Shown: positions 51,486-63,266, counted from the stretch's first letter. The stretch: DNA of 64,000 nt from Brenneria izadpanahii (GCF_017569925.1 NZ_CP050854.1:992001-1056000), one strand, 5' to 3'. Made by a program: numbers and translations. Notes: generated from the sequence alone by a model not told the origin.

Positions 51486-51861
51486 GGCGGTGCTCTCAGG
51501 TTCTTTTACAAATCGCTTTTAATAAGCGAGATTAAAAACCGTCGCATACTACCGGAAATCGGCGCGTGAAGCACGTTTAGTCGCCATTCGGCGCGTAGCC
51601 GGGCGCAATTATGCCGCCAGTTGAACGCCGGCTCGCCCCTCAACGGGAATGTTATCGGCAGGGCAAGTAATGAATCGCGGCCTATAACACTTTAAGCAAT
51701 AAGGGTTATCAGAAAAACCATTTAGTCATTTTGGTTATTTAATATTTCCATCATTTCTTTAGTTGTTAAGATGCTGGTGGTTAACCTAAATGCTGCATTC
51801 ATCTTTTCATTGCATGAATTTGTCTTAGTCCGGTCACAAGCACAAGGAAATAGAGATCATA
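51486..51861. promoter_or_regulatory. cysJ upstream region
   Basis: 376 bp without a gene between divergent queD and cysJ; the half near cysJ is AT-rich. In enterobacteria cysJIH is activated by CysB with acetylserine from a site just upstream, so a CysB site is expected here, but its loose consensus cannot be placed by eye. Confidence 0.45.
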
Positions 51862-53700
51862 ATGACAACTCCGGTTTCTCCGACTTCGTTGCTCCCGTTG
51901 AGTGCGGAGCAATTAACGCGTTTACAGGCGGCAACCGGTGATTTTTCACCTATGCAGCTAGCCTGGTTGTCCGGTTATTTTTGGGGGCTTCTACAGCAAC
52001 CGACGGCGCAACAGCCGCCTGGTTCAGCGGCCATCGCCGCGAATGCGGGCTCATCGGCGGCGGTCTCTGTTCCGGTTCAGAGCATTACGTTGATTTCCGC
52101 CTCTCAAACCGGTAACGCGCGTCGGCTCGCCGAGCAGTTGAGAGATGATCTCTTAAACGCCAAACTGGCGGTAAATCTGGTGAATGCCGGCGATTATAAA
52201 TTTAAGCAGATCGCGCAGGAAAAACTGCTGCTGATCGTGACTTCGACGCAGGGAGAAGGGGAGCCGCCGGAAGAGGCGGTCGCGCTGAATAAGTTCCTGT
52301 TTTCCAAAAAAGCGCCGCAGTTGAAAGATACCGCGTTTGCGGTATTTGGATTGGGTGATACCTCCTACGAGTTTTTTTGCAAAGCTGGCAAAGATATAGA
52401 CGGGCGACTGGCCGAACTGGGCGCGGAACGGCTGTTGGATCGCGTTGACGCCGATGTCGACTATCAGGCCAAAGCCGAGCAGTGGCGCCGGCAGTTGGTG
52501 GATATCCTTCAGGCCCGCGTACCGGTACAGGGAACGGCGGTCGCGTCAGCGAGCGCCAGCGGCGCGCTGGATGAAATCACCAGCAGTCCCTACAGCAAGG
52601 AATCGCCGCTGCGGGCTGCGTTGTCGGTGAATCAGAAAATCACCGGACGTAACTCAGAGAAGGACGTGCGCCACATTGAGATCGATCTGGGCGATTCCGG
52701 CTTGCGTTACCAGCCGGGCGATGCGCTGGGCGTATGGTTTGAAAACGATCCGGCGCTGGTGCAGGAACTGCTTGAGCTGCTGTGGCTGAAAGGCGATGAG
52801 CCGGTGACGCTGGACGGAAAATCGCTGCCGTTGTCGCAGGCGCTGCGCAGCCATTTTGAACTGACGCAAAATACCGCGCCAATCGTTGAAAAGTATGCGG
52901 CGCTATCGCGTGATGAAACGCTGCTGTCGCTGGTGGCGGATAAACCGGCCTTACAGCAATTCGTTCAGCGGACGCCGCTGGTGGATATGGTGCGCCAGGC
53001 GCCGGTTGAGCTGACGGCGGAACAGCTTACCGGTCTGCTGCGTCCGTTGGCGCCGCGTTTGTATTCCATCGCCTCTTCACAGGCGGAGGTGGAAAATGAG
53101 GTGCACATCACCGTGGGCGTGGTGCGTTATGATTTTAACGGCCGCGCGCGCGCCGGCGGCGCATCCAGCTATCTGGCCGATCGTCTGAGTGAAGATGATG
53201 AGGTCCGGGTGTTTATCGAACATAACGATAACTTCCGCTTGCCGTCCGACCCGGATGCGCCGGTGATCATGATTGGCCCCGGCACCGGAATCGCGCCGTT
53301 CCGCGCCTTTATGCAACAGCGCGAGGCCGACGGCGCCGGCGGTAAAAACTGGTTGTTCTTCGGCAATCCTCATTTTACGGAAGATTTTCTTTATCAGGTC
53401 GAGTGGCAGAGTTACGTAAAAGACGGCCTGCTGACGAAGATCGATCTGGCCTGGTCGCGCGATCAGGCGCACAAGATTTACGTTCAGGACAGGCTGCGGG
53501 AGAAAGGCGCTGAAGTGTGGCTCTGGCTGCAGGAAGGCGCGCATATTTATGTTTGCGGCGATGCCAATCGCATGGCGAAAGATGTCGAACAGGCGTTACT
53601 GGATGTGGTGGCCGAGCACGGTGCTATGGATGCCGAGCAGGCCGACGAGTTTTTGAGTGATTTGCGCCTTGCGCGCCGTTATCAGCGAGATGTGTACTAA
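51862..53700 (+). CDS. cysJ: Sulfite reductase flavoprotein subunit
   Basis: NADPH-dependent flavin subunit that passes electrons through FAD and FMN to CysI. 612 residues (E. coli 599). Flavodoxin-like FMN domain from about 75 ([28 protein letters not shown]), connecting and FAD domain with [19 protein letters not shown] near residue 398, and NADPH domain with [19 protein letters not shown] and the C-terminal YQRDVY. Start and N-terminus match E. coli. The stop overlaps the cysI start by one base. Confidence 0.97.
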   Translation: MTTPVSPTSLLPLSAEQLTRLQAATGDFSPMQLAWLSGYFWGLLQQPTAQQPPGSAAIAANAGSSAAVSVPVQSITLISASQTGNARRLAEQLRDDLLNAKLAVNLVNAGDYKFKQIAQEKLLLIVTSTQGEGEPPEEAVALNKFLFSKKAPQLKDTAFAVFGLGDTSYEFFCKAGKDIDGRLAELGAERLLDRVDADVDYQAKAEQWRRQLVDILQARVPVQGTAVASASASGALDEITSSPYSKESPLRAALSVNQKITGRNSEKDVRHIEIDLGDSGLRYQPGDALGVWFENDPALVQELLELLWLKGDEPVTLDGKSLPLSQALRSHFELTQNTAPIVEKYAALSRDETLLSLVADKPALQQFVQRTPLVDMVRQAPVELTAEQLTGLLRPLAPRLYSIASSQAEVENEVHITVGVVRYDFNGRARAGGASSYLADRLSEDDEVRVFIEHNDNFRLPSDPDAPVIMIGPGTGIAPFRAFMQQREADGAGGKNWLFFGNPHFTEDFLYQVEWQSYVKDGLLTKIDLAWSRDQAHKIYVQDRLREKGAEVWLWLQEGAHIYVCGDANRMAKDVEQALLDVVAEHGAMDAEQADEFLSDLRLARRYQRDVY

Positions 53701-55451
53701 TGAGCAAAAAGCCATTATCAGATGAAAAAAACGCCTTGAGTGAAAGACATCCCGGCCCATTGGTGGTGGAAGGGAAACTCGCTGACGCCGAGCGCCTGAA
53801 AAAAGAAAGCAATTTTCTGCGCGGCACCATTGCCGAGGACTTACAGGATGGCCTGACCGGCGGTTTCCACGGCGATAACTTTTTGCTGATCCGCTTTCAT
53901 GGCATGTATCAGCAGGACGACCGCGATATCCGTGCCGAACGCGCCGAGCAGAAGCTGGAGCCGCGTCATGCCATGATGCTGCGTTGCCGTTTGCCGGGCG
54001 GGGTGATCACGCCCCAGCAGTGGCTCGGCATCGATAAATATGCCGCCGAAAATACCTTGTACGGCAGTATCCGGCTGACCAACCGCCAGACGTTCCAGTT
54101 CCACGGCATTCTTAAACCGAATGTGAAACCGGCGCATAAACTGCTGAACAGCCTGGGATTGGACTCGCTGGCAACCGCCAACGACGTTAACCGTAACGTG
54201 ATGTGTACGTCGAATCCGGTGGAGTCCGAACTGCATCAGCAGGCCTATGCGTGGGCGAAGAAGATCTCTGAACACCTGCTGCCGCGCACCCGGGCCTATG
54301 CCGAGATCTGGCTGGATCAGGAGAAGGTCGAAACCACGGACGAAGAGCCGATTCTGGGGGCGACCTATCTGCCGCGTAAGTTCAAAACCACCGTGGTGAT
54401 CCCGCCGCAGAACGATGTGGATCTGCACGCCAACGATCTTAACTTTGTCGCCATTGCCGATAATGGCCGGCTGGTTGGCTTTAACGTGCTGGTGGGCGGC
54501 GGACTGTCGATCGCCCACGGCGACAAGGCGACCTACGCGCGCACCGCCAGCGAATTGGGCTACATCCCGGTAGAACACACGCTGGCGATTGCCGAAGCGG
54601 TGGTCACCACCCAGCGAGACTGGGGCAACCGCACCAATCGTAAAAATGCGAAAACCAAATACACGCTGGAACGGGTGGGCGTGGAAACGTTTAAACAGGA
54701 AGTGGAAAAACGTTCGGGCGTACAGTTCGAGTCGGTGCGTCCTTATGAATTCACCGGCCGCGGCGATCGGATCGGCTGGGTGAAAGGCATCGATAATAAA
54801 TGGCACCTGACGCTGTTTATCGAAAACGGCCGTATTCTGGACTATCCCGGCCGGCCGTTGAAAACCGGACTGGCGGAAATTGCTAAAATCCATAAGGGGG
54901 ATTTCCGCCTGACGGCGAATCAGAACCTGATTGTCGCCGGGGTGCCTACGCGCAGTAAGGCGAAGATTGAAGCGCTGGCGCGCGCGCATGGGCTGATTGA
55001 CGATAGCGTGACGGAACAGCGTAAAAACTCTATGGCCTGCGTGTCCTTCCCGACCTGTCCGTTGGCGATGGCGGAAGCGGAACGTTTCCTGCCGCAGTTT
55101 GTGACCAAAGTTGAAAATATCATGCAGCAGCATGGCGTGGGCGACGAGCATATTATCCTGCGCGTGACCGGCTGTCCCAACGGCTGCGGCCGGGCGCTGC
55201 TGGCGGAGATCGGTCTGGTGGGGAAAGCCATCGGCCGCTACAACCTGCATCTGGGCGGCAACCGGGAAGGTACGCGTATTCCGCGCATGTACCGAGAGAA
55301 CATCACCGAGGCGGAAATCCTCAATGAGATAGACCAGCTAATCGGGCGTTGGGCGAAAGAGCGTAAAGATAATGAAGGCTTTGGCGATTTCACCATCCGG
55401 GCCGACATCGTTAAACCGGTGCTGGATCCCGCGCGCGACTTTTACGACTGA
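53700..55451 (+). CDS. cysI: Sulfite reductase hemoprotein subunit
   Basis: Six-electron reduction of sulfite to sulfide at a siroheme-[4Fe-4S] centre. 583 residues (E. coli 570, the excess at the N-terminus). The cluster/siroheme cysteines are intact in [17 protein letters not shown] and TGCPNGCGR; substrate-site arginines in [12 protein letters not shown] and the [12 protein letters not shown] segment are conserved. The ATG overlaps the cysJ stop (TAATG), so the two subunits are coupled. CysG downstream supplies siroheme. Confidence 0.97.
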   Translation: MSKKPLSDEKNALSERHPGPLVVEGKLADAERLKKESNFLRGTIAEDLQDGLTGGFHGDNFLLIRFHGMYQQDDRDIRAERAEQKLEPRHAMMLRCRLPGGVITPQQWLGIDKYAAENTLYGSIRLTNRQTFQFHGILKPNVKPAHKLLNSLGLDSLATANDVNRNVMCTSNPVESELHQQAYAWAKKISEHLLPRTRAYAEIWLDQEKVETTDEEPILGATYLPRKFKTTVVIPPQNDVDLHANDLNFVAIADNGRLVGFNVLVGGGLSIAHGDKATYARTASELGYIPVEHTLAIAEAVVTTQRDWGNRTNRKNAKTKYTLERVGVETFKQEVEKRSGVQFESVRPYEFTGRGDRIGWVKGIDNKWHLTLFIENGRILDYPGRPLKTGLAEIAKIHKGDFRLTANQNLIVAGVPTRSKAKIEALARAHGLIDDSVTEQRKNSMACVSFPTCPLAMAEAERFLPQFVTKVENIMQQHGVGDEHIILRVTGCPNGCGRALLAEIGLVGKAIGRYNLHLGGNREGTRIPRMYRENITEAEILNEIDQLIGRWAKERKDNEGFGDFTIRADIVKPVLDPARDFYD

Positions 55452-55463
55452 CAGGAGATCCTG

Positions 55464-56198
55464 ATGTCCGAGCTTAATCTTGAAGCGCTTAACGCCTTAG
55501 CTAAAACCGAACAGGCCGCGGCGCTGGCGGAAGTCAACCAGCGGCTGGAACGGCTATCCGCGCAGGAGCGGGTGGGCTGGGCGCTGGAAAACCTGCCGGG
55601 GGAATATGTATTGTCCTCCAGCTTTGGTATCCAGGCGGCGTTGTCCCTGCACCTGGTGACGCGGCAGCGGCCGGATATTCCGGTCATTCTGACCGATACC
55701 GGCTACCTTTTCCCGGAAACCTATCAGTTTATCGACGCGCTGACGGAACAGCTGAATTTGAATCTTCAGGTCTACCGCGCCGAGCTGTCGCCCGCCTGGC
55801 AGGAGGCGCGCTACGGTAAATTGTGGGAGCAGGGGGTTGAAGGCATTGAGCGCTATAACCAGATGAACAAGGTGGAGCCGATGAACCGGGCCTTAAGCGA
55901 ACTTAAGGCGAAAACCTGGTTCGCCGGTCTGCGGCGCGAGCAATCCAGCAGCCGCGGCCACCTGCCGGTGTTGGCGGTACAGCGCGGCGTGTTTAAATTC
56001 CTGCCGGTCATTGATTGGGATAACAAGCAGGTGTATCAGTACCTGAAACAAAACGGGCTGAGCTACCATCCGCTGTGGGATCAGGGATATCTCTCGGTGG
56101 GCGACACCCACACCACCCGGAAATGGGAACCCGGCATGAGCGAGGAAGAAACCCGCTTTTTCGGTTTGAAGCGAGAGTGCGGCCTGCACGAAGAGTGA
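55464..56198 (+). CDS. cysH: PAPS reductase
   Basis: Thioredoxin-dependent reduction of PAPS to sulfite and PAP. 244 residues, as in E. coli. PP-loop-type [14 protein letters not shown] near residue 50, the [13 protein letters not shown] strand, the [11 protein letters not shown] substrate loop and the single catalytic cysteine in RECGLHE at the C-terminus (no cluster cysteine pairs, hence the PAPS-specific type). It ends the cysJIH operon, 12 bp after cysI. Confidence 0.97.
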   Translation: MSELNLEALNALAKTEQAAALAEVNQRLERLSAQERVGWALENLPGEYVLSSSFGIQAALSLHLVTRQRPDIPVILTDTGYLFPETYQFIDALTEQLNLNLQVYRAELSPAWQEARYGKLWEQGVEGIERYNQMNKVEPMNRALSELKAKTWFAGLRREQSSSRGHLPVLAVQRGVFKFLPVIDWDNKQVYQYLKQNGLSYHPLWDQGYLSVGDTHTTRKWEPGMSEEETRFFGLKRECGLHEE

Positions 56199-56739
56199 GT
56201 GATTAACCGGGTTTATTCCTGATATTAAATATAAATCCTGTATTAAACCGTTCGCCCCATGGCGTAAGAAATTACGCCGAGGTGGGTGTCCCCGCGAATG
56301 CACCGCAAGCCGGTGCCGCGTCGGATAAAAATGCCGGGAGCATATTAAACAGCGTTTACGCTGGCCCGGTAGGGCGAGTCTCAGGGATGAGACGAGTATT
56401 CCGTCACTGGCGCTTCGGAAAAAGGGCGACCGCCGAAGGGAACCGCGTCAGCGGCGTGATTTCAGCCATAAGTCCGGGTTCGCAGGGGGGCGTTTGAATC
56501 ACCCTGCGTCGGTCGCGAGCTACGACGTAGCAGGGGAAATGGCGGCTTTATCGCGCACGAAATATTCTCCAGTATGACATATTTCAATTCCTGGGGAGTC
56601 CTCAGCGCCCAGCCGGGGCGCGGCTTAACACCCGCTGTTATTCCATTACGGAACTTGTCATTCCAATTCGGCATTTCATAAGTGTTCCGTCCGCGCCGTA
56701 TAGTCACTTTATCTATTTTTTAGCTTAGTTAAGGCGATT
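56199..56739 (+). other. Hairpin-dense gene-free region between cysH and cysG
   Basis: 541 bp without a convincing gene. Stem-loops in order: GGCGTAA-GAAA-TTACGCC (56261-56278), GCACCG/CGGTGC (56300-56316), AGCGT/ACGCT (56351-56362), GTCTCA-GGGA-TGAGAC (56378-56393), CTTCGG/CCGAAG (about 56413-56437), then repeat copy B. Two loops are GNRA-like. It could hold a structured RNA or a stack of intergenic repeats; the cysG promoter should lie near its right end. No known riboswitch was recognised. Confidence 0.55.
56453..56570. repeat. Dispersed intergenic repeat, copy B (cysH-cysG)
   Basis: Starts GGCGTGATTTCAGCC like copy A at 32696 and ends near TTTATCGCGCACGA. The central hairpin (GCAGGG.../...CCCTGC around CGTTTGAA) keeps the CGTTTGA loop of copy A while both arms differ, the pattern expected when pairing is preserved. 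Confidence 0.75.
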
Positions 56740-58182
56740 GTGAACTATCTACCCATATTCGCGGATCTTCGAGATCGCCCGGTGTTGGTGGTCGGCGGCG
56801 GCGAAGTCGCCACGCGCAAAATCGAACTGCTGCAACGCGCCGGCGCCGAAATAAAGGTGGTCGCTCAGTCGCTGTCGGAACATTTAACCGCGCAGCATCA
56901 AGCCGGCCGGCTTGAGTGGACGGCCCGGCGTTTTACGCCGGAGCTGTTGTCGGATGTGTTTCTGGTTATTGCGGCAACGGACGATCGGGAACTTAATGCC
57001 GCCGTCTTCGAGGCCGCCAATCAGCGTTATTTGCTGGCGAACGTGGTGGACGATCAGCCGAAGTGCTCTTTTATTTTTCCCTCCATTGTCGATCGGTCGC
57101 CGCTGGTGGTGGCGATCTCGTCCGGCGGGCAGGCGCCGGTGCTGGCGCGGCTGCTGCGCGAGAAGCTTGAAGCCCTGTTGCCGGTCAGCCTGGGGACGAT
57201 GGCCCGGCTTGCCGGAGGTTGGCGCGAGCGCATCAAGCAACATTTGCACTCTTCGGGGGAGCGACGCCGATTCTGGGAGCGCCTTTTCTACGGGCGTTTT
57301 TCCAATCTGGTGGCGGCAGGACAGCTTTCTCAGGCGGAAGAAGAACTGCAACAGCAGCTCGAACAGCAGCGACAGGAGCAGCAAAAAACACCCGCTAGCC
57401 GGGGGGAAGTCTCGCTGGTCGGCGCCGGTCCCGGCGATGCCGGGTTGTTGACGTTGCGGGGGCTGCAGGTTATTCAGCAGGCGGATGTGGTGCTGTATGA
57501 CAACCTGGTAAGCGATGAGGTGCTGGAACTGGTGCGCCGCGACGCCGAACGTATCTGCGTCGGCAAACATGCCGGCGGCCATTCCGTATCCCAGGAAGAG
57601 ATCAACCGATTGATTATCTCATTAGCCCGGCAAGGGAAACGGGTCGTACGCCTGAAAGGCGGCGATCCCTTTACTTTCGGCCGCGGCGGCGAGGAGTTGC
57701 AGCAGGTGGCGCAGGCCGGCATTTCTTTTCAGGTGGTGCCGGGCATTACCGCCGCCGCCGGCGCTACGGCTTATGCCGGTATACCGTTAACGCACCGCGA
57801 CTATGCCCAGAGCGTCGTATTTATTACCGGCCATTGCCGGCCTGACGGCCAGGCGCTGGAGTGGGCGACGCTGGCGCGCGGCCGCCAGACGCTGGCGATC
57901 TATATGGGAACGGTGAAGGCCGCCGATATCGCTCGGCAACTGATCGCTCACGGCCGTGCCGCCGAGACGCCGGTGGCGGTGATCGGCCGGGGAACCCGGC
58001 AGGATCAGCAGGTGCTGACCGGCACCTTGCAACAGTTGGAACATTTGGCTCGACAGGCGCCGGCGCCGGCGTTGCTGGTGATAGGCGAAGTGGTGAATTT
58101 GCACCATCAGATCGCCTGGTTCGGTCGGCAGTCGCTGGCGGCGCGGCAAGATAGCCGGCCGGCGGTAGTGAATTTGTCTTAA
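56740..58182 (+). CDS. cysG: Siroheme synthase
   Basis: Trifunctional enzyme making siroheme from uroporphyrinogen III. 480 residues. N-terminal dehydrogenase/ferrochelatase domain with [17 protein letters not shown] and [18 protein letters not shown]-terminal SAM-dependent uroporphyrinogen methyltransferase domain from about 218 ([52 protein letters not shown]). It starts with GTG behind TTAAGG. It lies between cysH and cysD here; in E. coli cysG is with nirBDC. The location fits a role in feeding CysI. Confidence 0.96.
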   Translation: MNYLPIFADLRDRPVLVVGGGEVATRKIELLQRAGAEIKVVAQSLSEHLTAQHQAGRLEWTARRFTPELLSDVFLVIAATDDRELNAAVFEAANQRYLLANVVDDQPKCSFIFPSIVDRSPLVVAISSGGQAPVLARLLREKLEALLPVSLGTMARLAGGWRERIKQHLHSSGERRRFWERLFYGRFSNLVAAGQLSQAEEELQQQLEQQRQEQQKTPASRGEVSLVGAGPGDAGLLTLRGLQVIQQADVVLYDNLVSDEVLELVRRDAERICVGKHAGGHSVSQEEINRLIISLARQGKRVVRLKGGDPFTFGRGGEELQQVAQAGISFQVVPGITAAAGATAYAGIPLTHRDYAQSVVFITGHCRPDGQALEWATLARGRQTLAIYMGTVKAADIARQLIAHGRAAETPVAVIGRGTRQDQQVLTGTLQQLEHLARQAPAPALLVIGEVVNLHHQIAWFGRQSLAARQDSRPAVVNLS

Positions 58183-58191
58183 GGAAGGGTT

Positions 58192-59100
58192 ATGAACGAG
58201 AAACGACTCACCCATTTACGGCAGTTAGAGGCCGAGAGTATTCATATCATCCGCGAAGTGGCGGCGGAATTCAGCAACCCGGTGATGATGTACTCTATCG
58301 GTAAAGATTCCTCGGTGATGCTGCATCTGGCGCGCAAAGCCTTTTTCCCTGGATCGCTGCCTTTCCCGCTGCTGCATGTGGATACCGGTTGGAAATTTCG
58401 TGAAATGTACGAATTCCGCGACCGCACGGCGAAAGCATACGGGTGTGAGCTGCTGGTGCACCGTAACCCGCAGGGTGAAGCCCTGGGCATTAATCCGTTC
58501 ATTCACGGCAGCGCCAAGCATACCGATATCATGAAAACCGAGGGGTTAAAGCAGGCGCTGGATAAATATGGTTTTGACGCCGCTTTTGGCGGCGCGCGGC
58601 GTGATGAGGAAAAATCGCGCGCCAAAGAACGGATTTATTCGTTCCGCGACCGCTTTCACCGCTGGGATCCGAAGAATCAGCGCCCGGAGCTGTGGCATAA
58701 CTACAACGGTCAAATCAACAAGGGCGAAAGCATTCGCGTATTTCCGCTGTCCAACTGGACCGAGCTGGATATCTGGCAGTACATCTATCTGGAAAATATC
58801 GATATTGTGCCGCTCTATCTGGCCGCTCCGCGTCCGGTTCTGGAGCGCGACGGCATGTTGCTGATGGTGGATGACGATCGTATCGATCTGCAGCCGGGCG
58901 AAGTGATTGAACAACGCATGGTGCGTTTCCGTACCCTGGGCTGCTGGCCGCTGACCGGCGCGGTTGAGTCAAACGCGCAAACGCTGCCGGAAATCATTGA
59001 AGAGATGCTGATTTCCACCACCAGCGAACGTCAGGGACGGGTGATTGATCGCGATCAGGCCGGTTCAATGGAGCTGAAAAAGCGTCAAGGGTATTTCTGA
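58192..59100 (+). CDS. cysD: Sulfate adenylyltransferase subunit 2
   Basis: Catalytic ATP sulfurylase subunit forming APS from sulfate and ATP. 302 residues, as in E. coli. PP-loop [19 protein letters not shown] near residue 36, the [16 protein letters not shown] strand, the [16 protein letters not shown] loop and C-terminal ELKKRQGYF. It starts 9 bp after cysG and 11 bp before cysN, so cysG-D-N-C look like one operon. Confidence 0.97.
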   Translation: MNEKRLTHLRQLEAESIHIIREVAAEFSNPVMMYSIGKDSSVMLHLARKAFFPGSLPFPLLHVDTGWKFREMYEFRDRTAKAYGCELLVHRNPQGEALGINPFIHGSAKHTDIMKTEGLKQALDKYGFDAAFGGARRDEEKSRAKERIYSFRDRFHRWDPKNQRPELWHNYNGQINKGESIRVFPLSNWTELDIWQYIYLENIDIVPLYLAAPRPVLERDGMLLMVDDDRIDLQPGEVIEQRMVRFRTLGCWPLTGAVESNAQTLPEIIEEMLISTTSERQGRVIDRDQAGSMELKKRQGYF

Positions 59101-59111
59101 GGAGCCGTCGA

Positions 59112-60557
59112 ATGAACCAGTTTGTTGAACAACAGAGCGCAATCGCCAAGCAGATTGCGGAACAAGGGGGCGTGGAAGCCTATCTGCATGCTCAGCAGGA
59201 TAAAACCCTGCTGCGTTTTCTGACCTGCGGCAGCGTCGACGACGGCAAAAGTACGTTGATTGGCCGCTTGCTGCACGATACCCGTCAGATTTATGAAGAT
59301 CAATTAAACACGTTGCACAGCGACAGTAAGCGGCTGGGGACGCAGGGGGAAAAGCTGGATCTGGCTTTGCTGGTTGATGGTCTGCAGGCCGAGCGCGAGC
59401 AGGGCATCACCATTGATGTGGCTTACCGCTATTTCTCGACGGAAAAGCGCAAATTCATCATTGCCGATACGCCGGGACATGAGCAGTATACCCGCAATAT
59501 GGCGACCGGGGCATCCACCTGCGAGCTGGCGATCCTGCTGATCGATGCGCGCAAAGGCGTATTGGATCAGACCCGGCGTCACAGTTTTATCGCAACGCTG
59601 CTGGGGATACGCCATCTGGTGGTGGCGGTGAACAAAATGGATCTGGTGGGCTATCAGCAGACGGTGTTTGAGCAATTCAAACAGGACTATCTGGATTTCG
59701 CCCAGCAGTTACCCACCGATTTGAATATTACCTTTGTGCCGATTTCCGCGCTGGACGGCGATAACGTCGCCAAGCCGAGCGGCGCGATGAGCTGGTACAC
59801 CGGGCCGACGCTGCTTGACGTGCTGGAAACCGTCAATGTGGCGCAGCGTAGCCTTAGTCTGCCTATGCGTTTCCCGGTACAGTATGTGAACCGCCCGAAT
59901 CTCGATTTTCGCGGCTACGCCGGTACGCTGGCGTCCGGCGTGGTGAGCGTGGGGCAGCGGGTAAAAGTGTTGCCGTCGGGCGTCGAGTCCAGCGTCAGCC
60001 GGATCGTCACCTTTGACGGCGATCTGCAACAGGCGCAGGCCGGCGAGGCGATCACGCTGGTGCTGGCCGATGAGATCGATATCAGCCGCGGCGATCTGCT
60101 GGTCGACGGTACGGAAACCCTGCAAGCGGTGCGCAACGCGCTGGTGGATGTGGTGTGGATGGCGGAACAGCCGCTGGTTCCGGGGCAGAGTTATGACATC
60201 AAGATTAGCGGCAAAAAAACCCGCGCCCGGGTAGAGAATATTCAGTATCAGGTCGATATCAATACCCTGACGCAGCGGGTAACGGAAAATCTGCCGTTGA
60301 ACGGCATCGGCCTGGTTGAACTGGCGTTTGATGAACCTATGGTGTTGGACAATTATCAACAACATCACGTTACCGGCGGCATGATCTTTATCGATCGCCT
60401 GACCAATGTCACCGTGGGGGCAGGGCTGGTTCGTGAAGTTATTGAGCAAACGTATCAGGAGCCCGGCGCTTACAGCGCGTTCGAGCTGGAGCTGAATGCC
60501 CTGGTTCGCCGCCACTTCCCGCATTGGGGCGCGCGCGATCTGTTGGGAGGGAAATAG
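59112..60557 (+). CDS. cysN: Sulfate adenylyltransferase subunit 1 (GTPase)
   Basis: EF-Tu-like GTPase that drives the unfavourable CysD reaction by GTP hydrolysis. 481 residues (E. coli 475). P-loop [18 protein letters not shown] near residue 40, switch [16 protein letters not shown]3 [14 protein letters not shown]4 NKMD, then two beta-barrel domains. The long form without a fused CysC domain, as cysC follows separately with a 1-base gap. Confidence 0.97.
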   Translation: MNQFVEQQSAIAKQIAEQGGVEAYLHAQQDKTLLRFLTCGSVDDGKSTLIGRLLHDTRQIYEDQLNTLHSDSKRLGTQGEKLDLALLVDGLQAEREQGITIDVAYRYFSTEKRKFIIADTPGHEQYTRNMATGASTCELAILLIDARKGVLDQTRRHSFIATLLGIRHLVVAVNKMDLVGYQQTVFEQFKQDYLDFAQQLPTDLNITFVPISALDGDNVAKPSGAMSWYTGPTLLDVLETVNVAQRSLSLPMRFPVQYVNRPNLDFRGYAGTLASGVVSVGQRVKVLPSGVESSVSRIVTFDGDLQQAQAGEAITLVLADEIDISRGDLLVDGTETLQAVRNALVDVVWMAEQPLVPGQSYDIKISGKKTRARVENIQYQVDINTLTQRVTENLPLNGIGLVELAFDEPMVLDNYQQHHVTGGMIFIDRLTNVTVGAGLVREVIEQTYQEPGAYSAFELELNALVRRHFPHWGARDLLGGK

Positions 60558-60558
60558 C

Positions 60559-61185
60559 GTGTCCCAACGCCATTCATCTTTTTTATCCGCCGATGAGAAT
60601 GTCGTCTGGCATTCTCACGTGGTGTCTCGTCAGGAGCGCGAACGGCTGCATGGCCATCAAGGAGCGGTTATCTGGTTTACCGGGCTTTCCGGGTCGGGCA
60701 AATCGACGCTGGCCGGCGCGCTGGAGCAGGCGCTGCATCAGCGGGGCGTCAGTACCTACTTGCTGGACGGCGATAACGTCCGTCACGGTCTGTGCCGCGA
60801 TTTAAGTTTTACCGACGACGATCGGCGGGAGAATATTCGCCGCGTCGGCGAAGTTGCCAAACTGATGGTCGATGCCGGGCTGGTGGTGCTGACGGCCTTT
60901 ATCTCGCCGCACCGCGCGGAGCGGAAAATGGTGCGGGATCTGCTGTCTGAAGGGCGGTTTATCGAGGTGTTCGTCGATACGCCTTTAGCCATCTGCGAAG
61001 CTCGCGATCCGAAAGGACTCTATAAGAAAGCGCGGGCCGGGGAACTGCGTAATTTCACCGGCGTCGATTCGGTTTATGAAGCGCCGGAAGCGCCCGATGT
61101 TCATCTGAACGGCGAACAATTGGTAACAAATTTGACCGCTCAACTGTTAGATCTGCTGAGCCAGCGAGCTATTATCAACCTCTAA
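60559..61185 (+). CDS. cysC: Adenylylsulfate kinase
   Basis: Phosphorylates APS to PAPS, the CysH substrate. 208 residues (E. coli 201). P-loop [33 protein letters not shown], the [13 protein letters not shown] segment and [19 protein letters not shown]. The frame is open into cysN from 60496, but the GTG at 60559, behind GGGAGGGAAATAGC and one base after the cysN stop, gives the family-like N-terminus. Confidence 0.96.
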   Translation: MSQRHSSFLSADENVVWHSHVVSRQERERLHGHQGAVIWFTGLSGSGKSTLAGALEQALHQRGVSTYLLDGDNVRHGLCRDLSFTDDDRRENIRRVGEVAKLMVDAGLVVLTAFISPHRAERKMVRDLLSEGRFIEVFVDTPLAICEARDPKGLYKKARAGELRNFTGVDSVYEAPEAPDVHLNGEQLVTNLTAQLLDLLSQRAIINL

Positions 61186-61188
61186 TAC

Positions 61189-61221
61189 TTCGTCACTCCC
61201 GCATTTGTGCGGAGTGACGAA
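61189..61221. other. 14-bp hairpin between cysC and ygbE
   Basis: TTCGTCACT-c-CCGCA pairs with TGCGG-AGTGACGAA around TTTG, a 14-bp stem with one bulged C. It starts 4 bp after the cysC stop and ends 7 bp before the GGGG of the ygbE ribosome-binding site. No U-tract follows, so it may stabilise the cys mRNA end or limit ygbE expression instead of terminating. Confidence 0.65.
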
Positions 61222-61237
61222 ATTGAAGGGGAAAACT

Positions 61238-61567
61238 ATGCAGAATGTCACTCAGTTAGGTGTCGCCAAGACAGATACAATGCGCGACGAAGACGACGGT
61301 TTCTCATCTCTGTTTCTGGGGGCCGGCGTCGGCTTTTCATTTTATTGCCTGGCTTTCAATATTCCCTTTCTGGTCTACGGCGCTAATACCGCGTTTTTCC
61401 TGATGCTTTACACCTGGCCGTTTTTTCTGGCGCTGATGCCGCTATCGGTGGTGATAGGCGTGGGGTTCAGCGTGGTGCTGAACGGCAACGTCTGGTATAC
61501 CCTTTCCGCAACGGGATTATCGGTGATTTGTCTATTTTGGCTGGTATTTTCGCTTCTCGTTGGTTGA
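61238..61567 (+). CDS. ygbE: YgbE, DUF3561 inner-membrane protein
   Basis: 109-residue membrane protein of unknown function with a polar, acidic N-terminus (about 1-25, DTMRDEDDGFSS) and three predicted helices; the YGANTAFFLMLYTWPFFLALMP segment (here split as YGANTAFFLMLYTWP and FFLALMPLSVV) is the DUF3561 hallmark. ATG at 61238 with GAAGGGG is preferred over the upstream in-frame start at 61205, which lies inside the hairpin. It follows cysC as in E. coli, but ftsB, its usual next neighbour, is absent. Confidence 0.9.
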   Translation: MQNVTQLGVAKTDTMRDEDDGFSSLFLGAGVGFSFYCLAFNIPFLVYGANTAFFLMLYTWPFFLALMPLSVVIGVGFSVVLNGNVWYTLSATGLSVICLFWLVFSLLVG

Positions 61568-61639
61568 CGATAAATCCGGCCGGTGGGATAGATTTATTGC
61601 GGAGCATCGACCCGAATGGATTGTGCGTTCAGATGATCG

Positions 61640-61658
61640 GCCCGTGCGAGGCACGGGC
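61640..61658 (-). terminator. Hairpin after the ABC transporter operon
   Basis: GCCCGTGC (61640-61647) and GCACGGGC (61651-61658) form a perfect 8-bp stem with a 3-base loop just past the ATPase stop on the minus strand. No clear U-tract. Confidence 0.45.
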
Positions 61659-61665
61659 AACGGCC

Positions 61666-62400
61666 TTAAGAATTGACCTGTAGAACTTTACTCAGAAAAG
61701 CGCGAGTGCGCGGATTCGCCGGATTGGTAAAGATATCTTCCGGCTTGCCCTGCTCCTGAATGATGCCCTGATCGATAAAGATGACCCGATCGGCCACCTC
61801 TCTGGCGAAGGTCATTTCATGGGTTACGATAACCATGGTCATTCCCTCATTCGCCAGCGTTTTCATCACCGCCAGCACTTCCCCCACCAATTCGGGATCC
61901 AAAGCGGAAGTCGGCTCGTCAAATAGCATGATGGCGGGTTCCATGGCCAGCGCGCGGGCAATCGCCACGCGCTGCTGCTGACCGCCCGACAGGCTGTTCG
62001 GCCAGGCGTCGATTTTATCCAGCAGTCCGACCTTTTGCAGCAGGGCTTCCGCACGCTCGATCGCCTGCGCTCTGGAAAGTTTCTTCACATCCATCGGCGC
62101 CATAATCAGATTTTCCAGCACGCTCATGTGCGGAAATAAATTGAAGCGCTGAAATACCATGCCGACGCTTTCCCGCATACGGTTTAAATTGGTTTTTTGA
62201 TCGTGGATGGCGAAGCCGTTAACGGTCACTTCCCCGCCGGAGAGGGTTTCCAGCGCGTTGATACAGCGCAGGAACGTGCTTTTACCCGAACCGGACGGGC
62301 CAATCAGGCAAACGACTTCCTGAGGCGCGATATCGCAGGAAATGCCGCGCAGAACGTGGGTATTGCCAAACTGTTTTTGCAGGTTATTAACGTGAATCAC
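61666..62400 (-). CDS. Polar amino-acid ABC transporter ATPase (GlnQ-like)
   Basis: 244-residue ATP-binding subunit. Walker [19 protein letters not shown] near residue 34, Q-loop [14 protein letters not shown], signature [19 protein letters not shown], Walker [16 protein letters not shown] and the His switch [13 protein letters not shown]. Size and sequence place it with GlnQ/HisP/ArtP-type importers. Its ATG lies inside the 3' end of the permease gene (14-bp overlap), so the two are coupled. Confidence 0.93.
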   Translation of the reverse strand: MIHVNNLQKQFGNTHVLRGISCDIAPQEVVCLIGPSGSGKSTFLRCINALETLSGGEVTVNGFAIHDQKTNLNRMRESVGMVFQRFNLFPHMSVLENLIMAPMDVKKLSRAQAIERAEALLQKVGLLDKIDAWPNSLSGGQQQRVAIARALAMEPAIMLFDEPTSALDPELVGEVLAVMKTLANEGMTMVIVTHEMTFAREVADRVIFIDQGIIQEQGKPEDIFTNPANPRTRAFLSKVLQVNS

Positions 62401-63151
62401 TTTTACCGAACCTCATTTCCATGTGCCGCACCAACAGTGAAAGCAGGAATGTAATGACCCAATAGACTACGGAAATAGTCAGGTAGGGTTCCCAATAAGT
62501 GGCGTAGGCTCCAGAAACCGTACGGGCGGCATAAGCGAGGTCGGCCAGACCGATTGCCGACGCCAGCGACGAATCTTTCACAATGGCGATGGCGTTGTTA
62601 CCCAGCGGGGGGAGCATACGCCGGAACGCCTGCGGCAATATGACTCTTCGCATGGTACGGCCGTAGCTCATCCCCAACGAGCGAGAGGCTTCCATCTGAC
62701 CGCGATCGATCGACTGAATTCCCGCGCGGAATATCTCGGAAACATAGGCGCCGGCATTCAGGGTAATCGCCACGATGCAGGAGAGAAACGCGCCATAGTC
62801 GGAGCGTAACATACGGGCGAAATCCGACGACATAATGTTGCTGGTGACCAGCAGACCGTCGCGTGGGTTAATAAACATCGGAACCAGGGCGAAGTGCACC
62901 ACCATAATTTGCACAAACAGCGGCGTACCGCGAAATGCGCTGATATAGATGCGTACCGGCCATTGTACGCCGTAGTGCAACACATATTTCCATAGGCCGT
63001 GCGGCGCCTGGGCCAGCCGTCCCAGCCCCAGGGTTAATCCCCAGCAGGTGCCTAGAATGACACAGATGAAGGTGCATTTGATGGTCATCCAGGCGCCTTG
63101 CGTAAACAATGGCGCATATTCCTGAATGATCTCCCAACGAAATCCCGTCAA
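62387..63151 (-). CDS. Polar amino-acid ABC transporter permease
   Basis: 254-residue inner-membrane subunit of the His/Glu/Gln/Arg permease family. Helices near 22-42, 80-100, 135-155 and 205-245; the EAA loop [20 protein letters not shown] and the [18 protein letters not shown] segment are conserved. The start is a TTG (63149-63151) behind AAAGGAAATAATC; no ATG or GTG near it fits. Only one permease gene is present, so the channel is probably a homodimer. Confidence 0.92.
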   Translation of the reverse strand: MTGFRWEIIQEYAPLFTQGAWMTIKCTFICVILGTCWGLTLGLGRLAQAPHGLWKYVLHYGVQWPVRIYISAFRGTPLFVQIMVVHFALVPMFINPRDGLLVTSNIMSSDFARMLRSDYGAFLSCIVAITLNAGAYVSEIFRAGIQSIDRGQMEASRSLGMSYGRTMRRVILPQAFRRMLPPLGNNAIAIVKDSSLASAIGLADLAYAARTVSGAYATYWEPYLTISVVYWVITFLLSLLVRHMEMRFGKSDSR

Positions 63152-63266
63152 GATTATTTCCTTTATTGAATAGATGGTCTGTCAGTAAGGCAAACGGGCA
63201 TGCGCGCTCGCGGGTTAATGCTTGAGCGCGCCGCCGCGCTATCAGCCGCGTTTGTGAGGGCGCCGA

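Noticed and set aside
53841..55250. 469-codon minus-strand ORF opposite cysI
   Set aside because: Antisense shadow of a conserved catalytic protein, without a recognisable domain.
56282..56497. 71-codon ORF in the cysH-cysG gap
   Set aside because: It spans the hairpins and repeat copy B, has no ribosome-binding site and no recognisable domain.
56199..56739. Cobalamin or other known riboswitch upstream of cysG; CRISPR array near cysH as in E. coli
   Set aside because: No B12-box or other riboswitch core was found, and no regularly spaced direct repeats with spacers are present.
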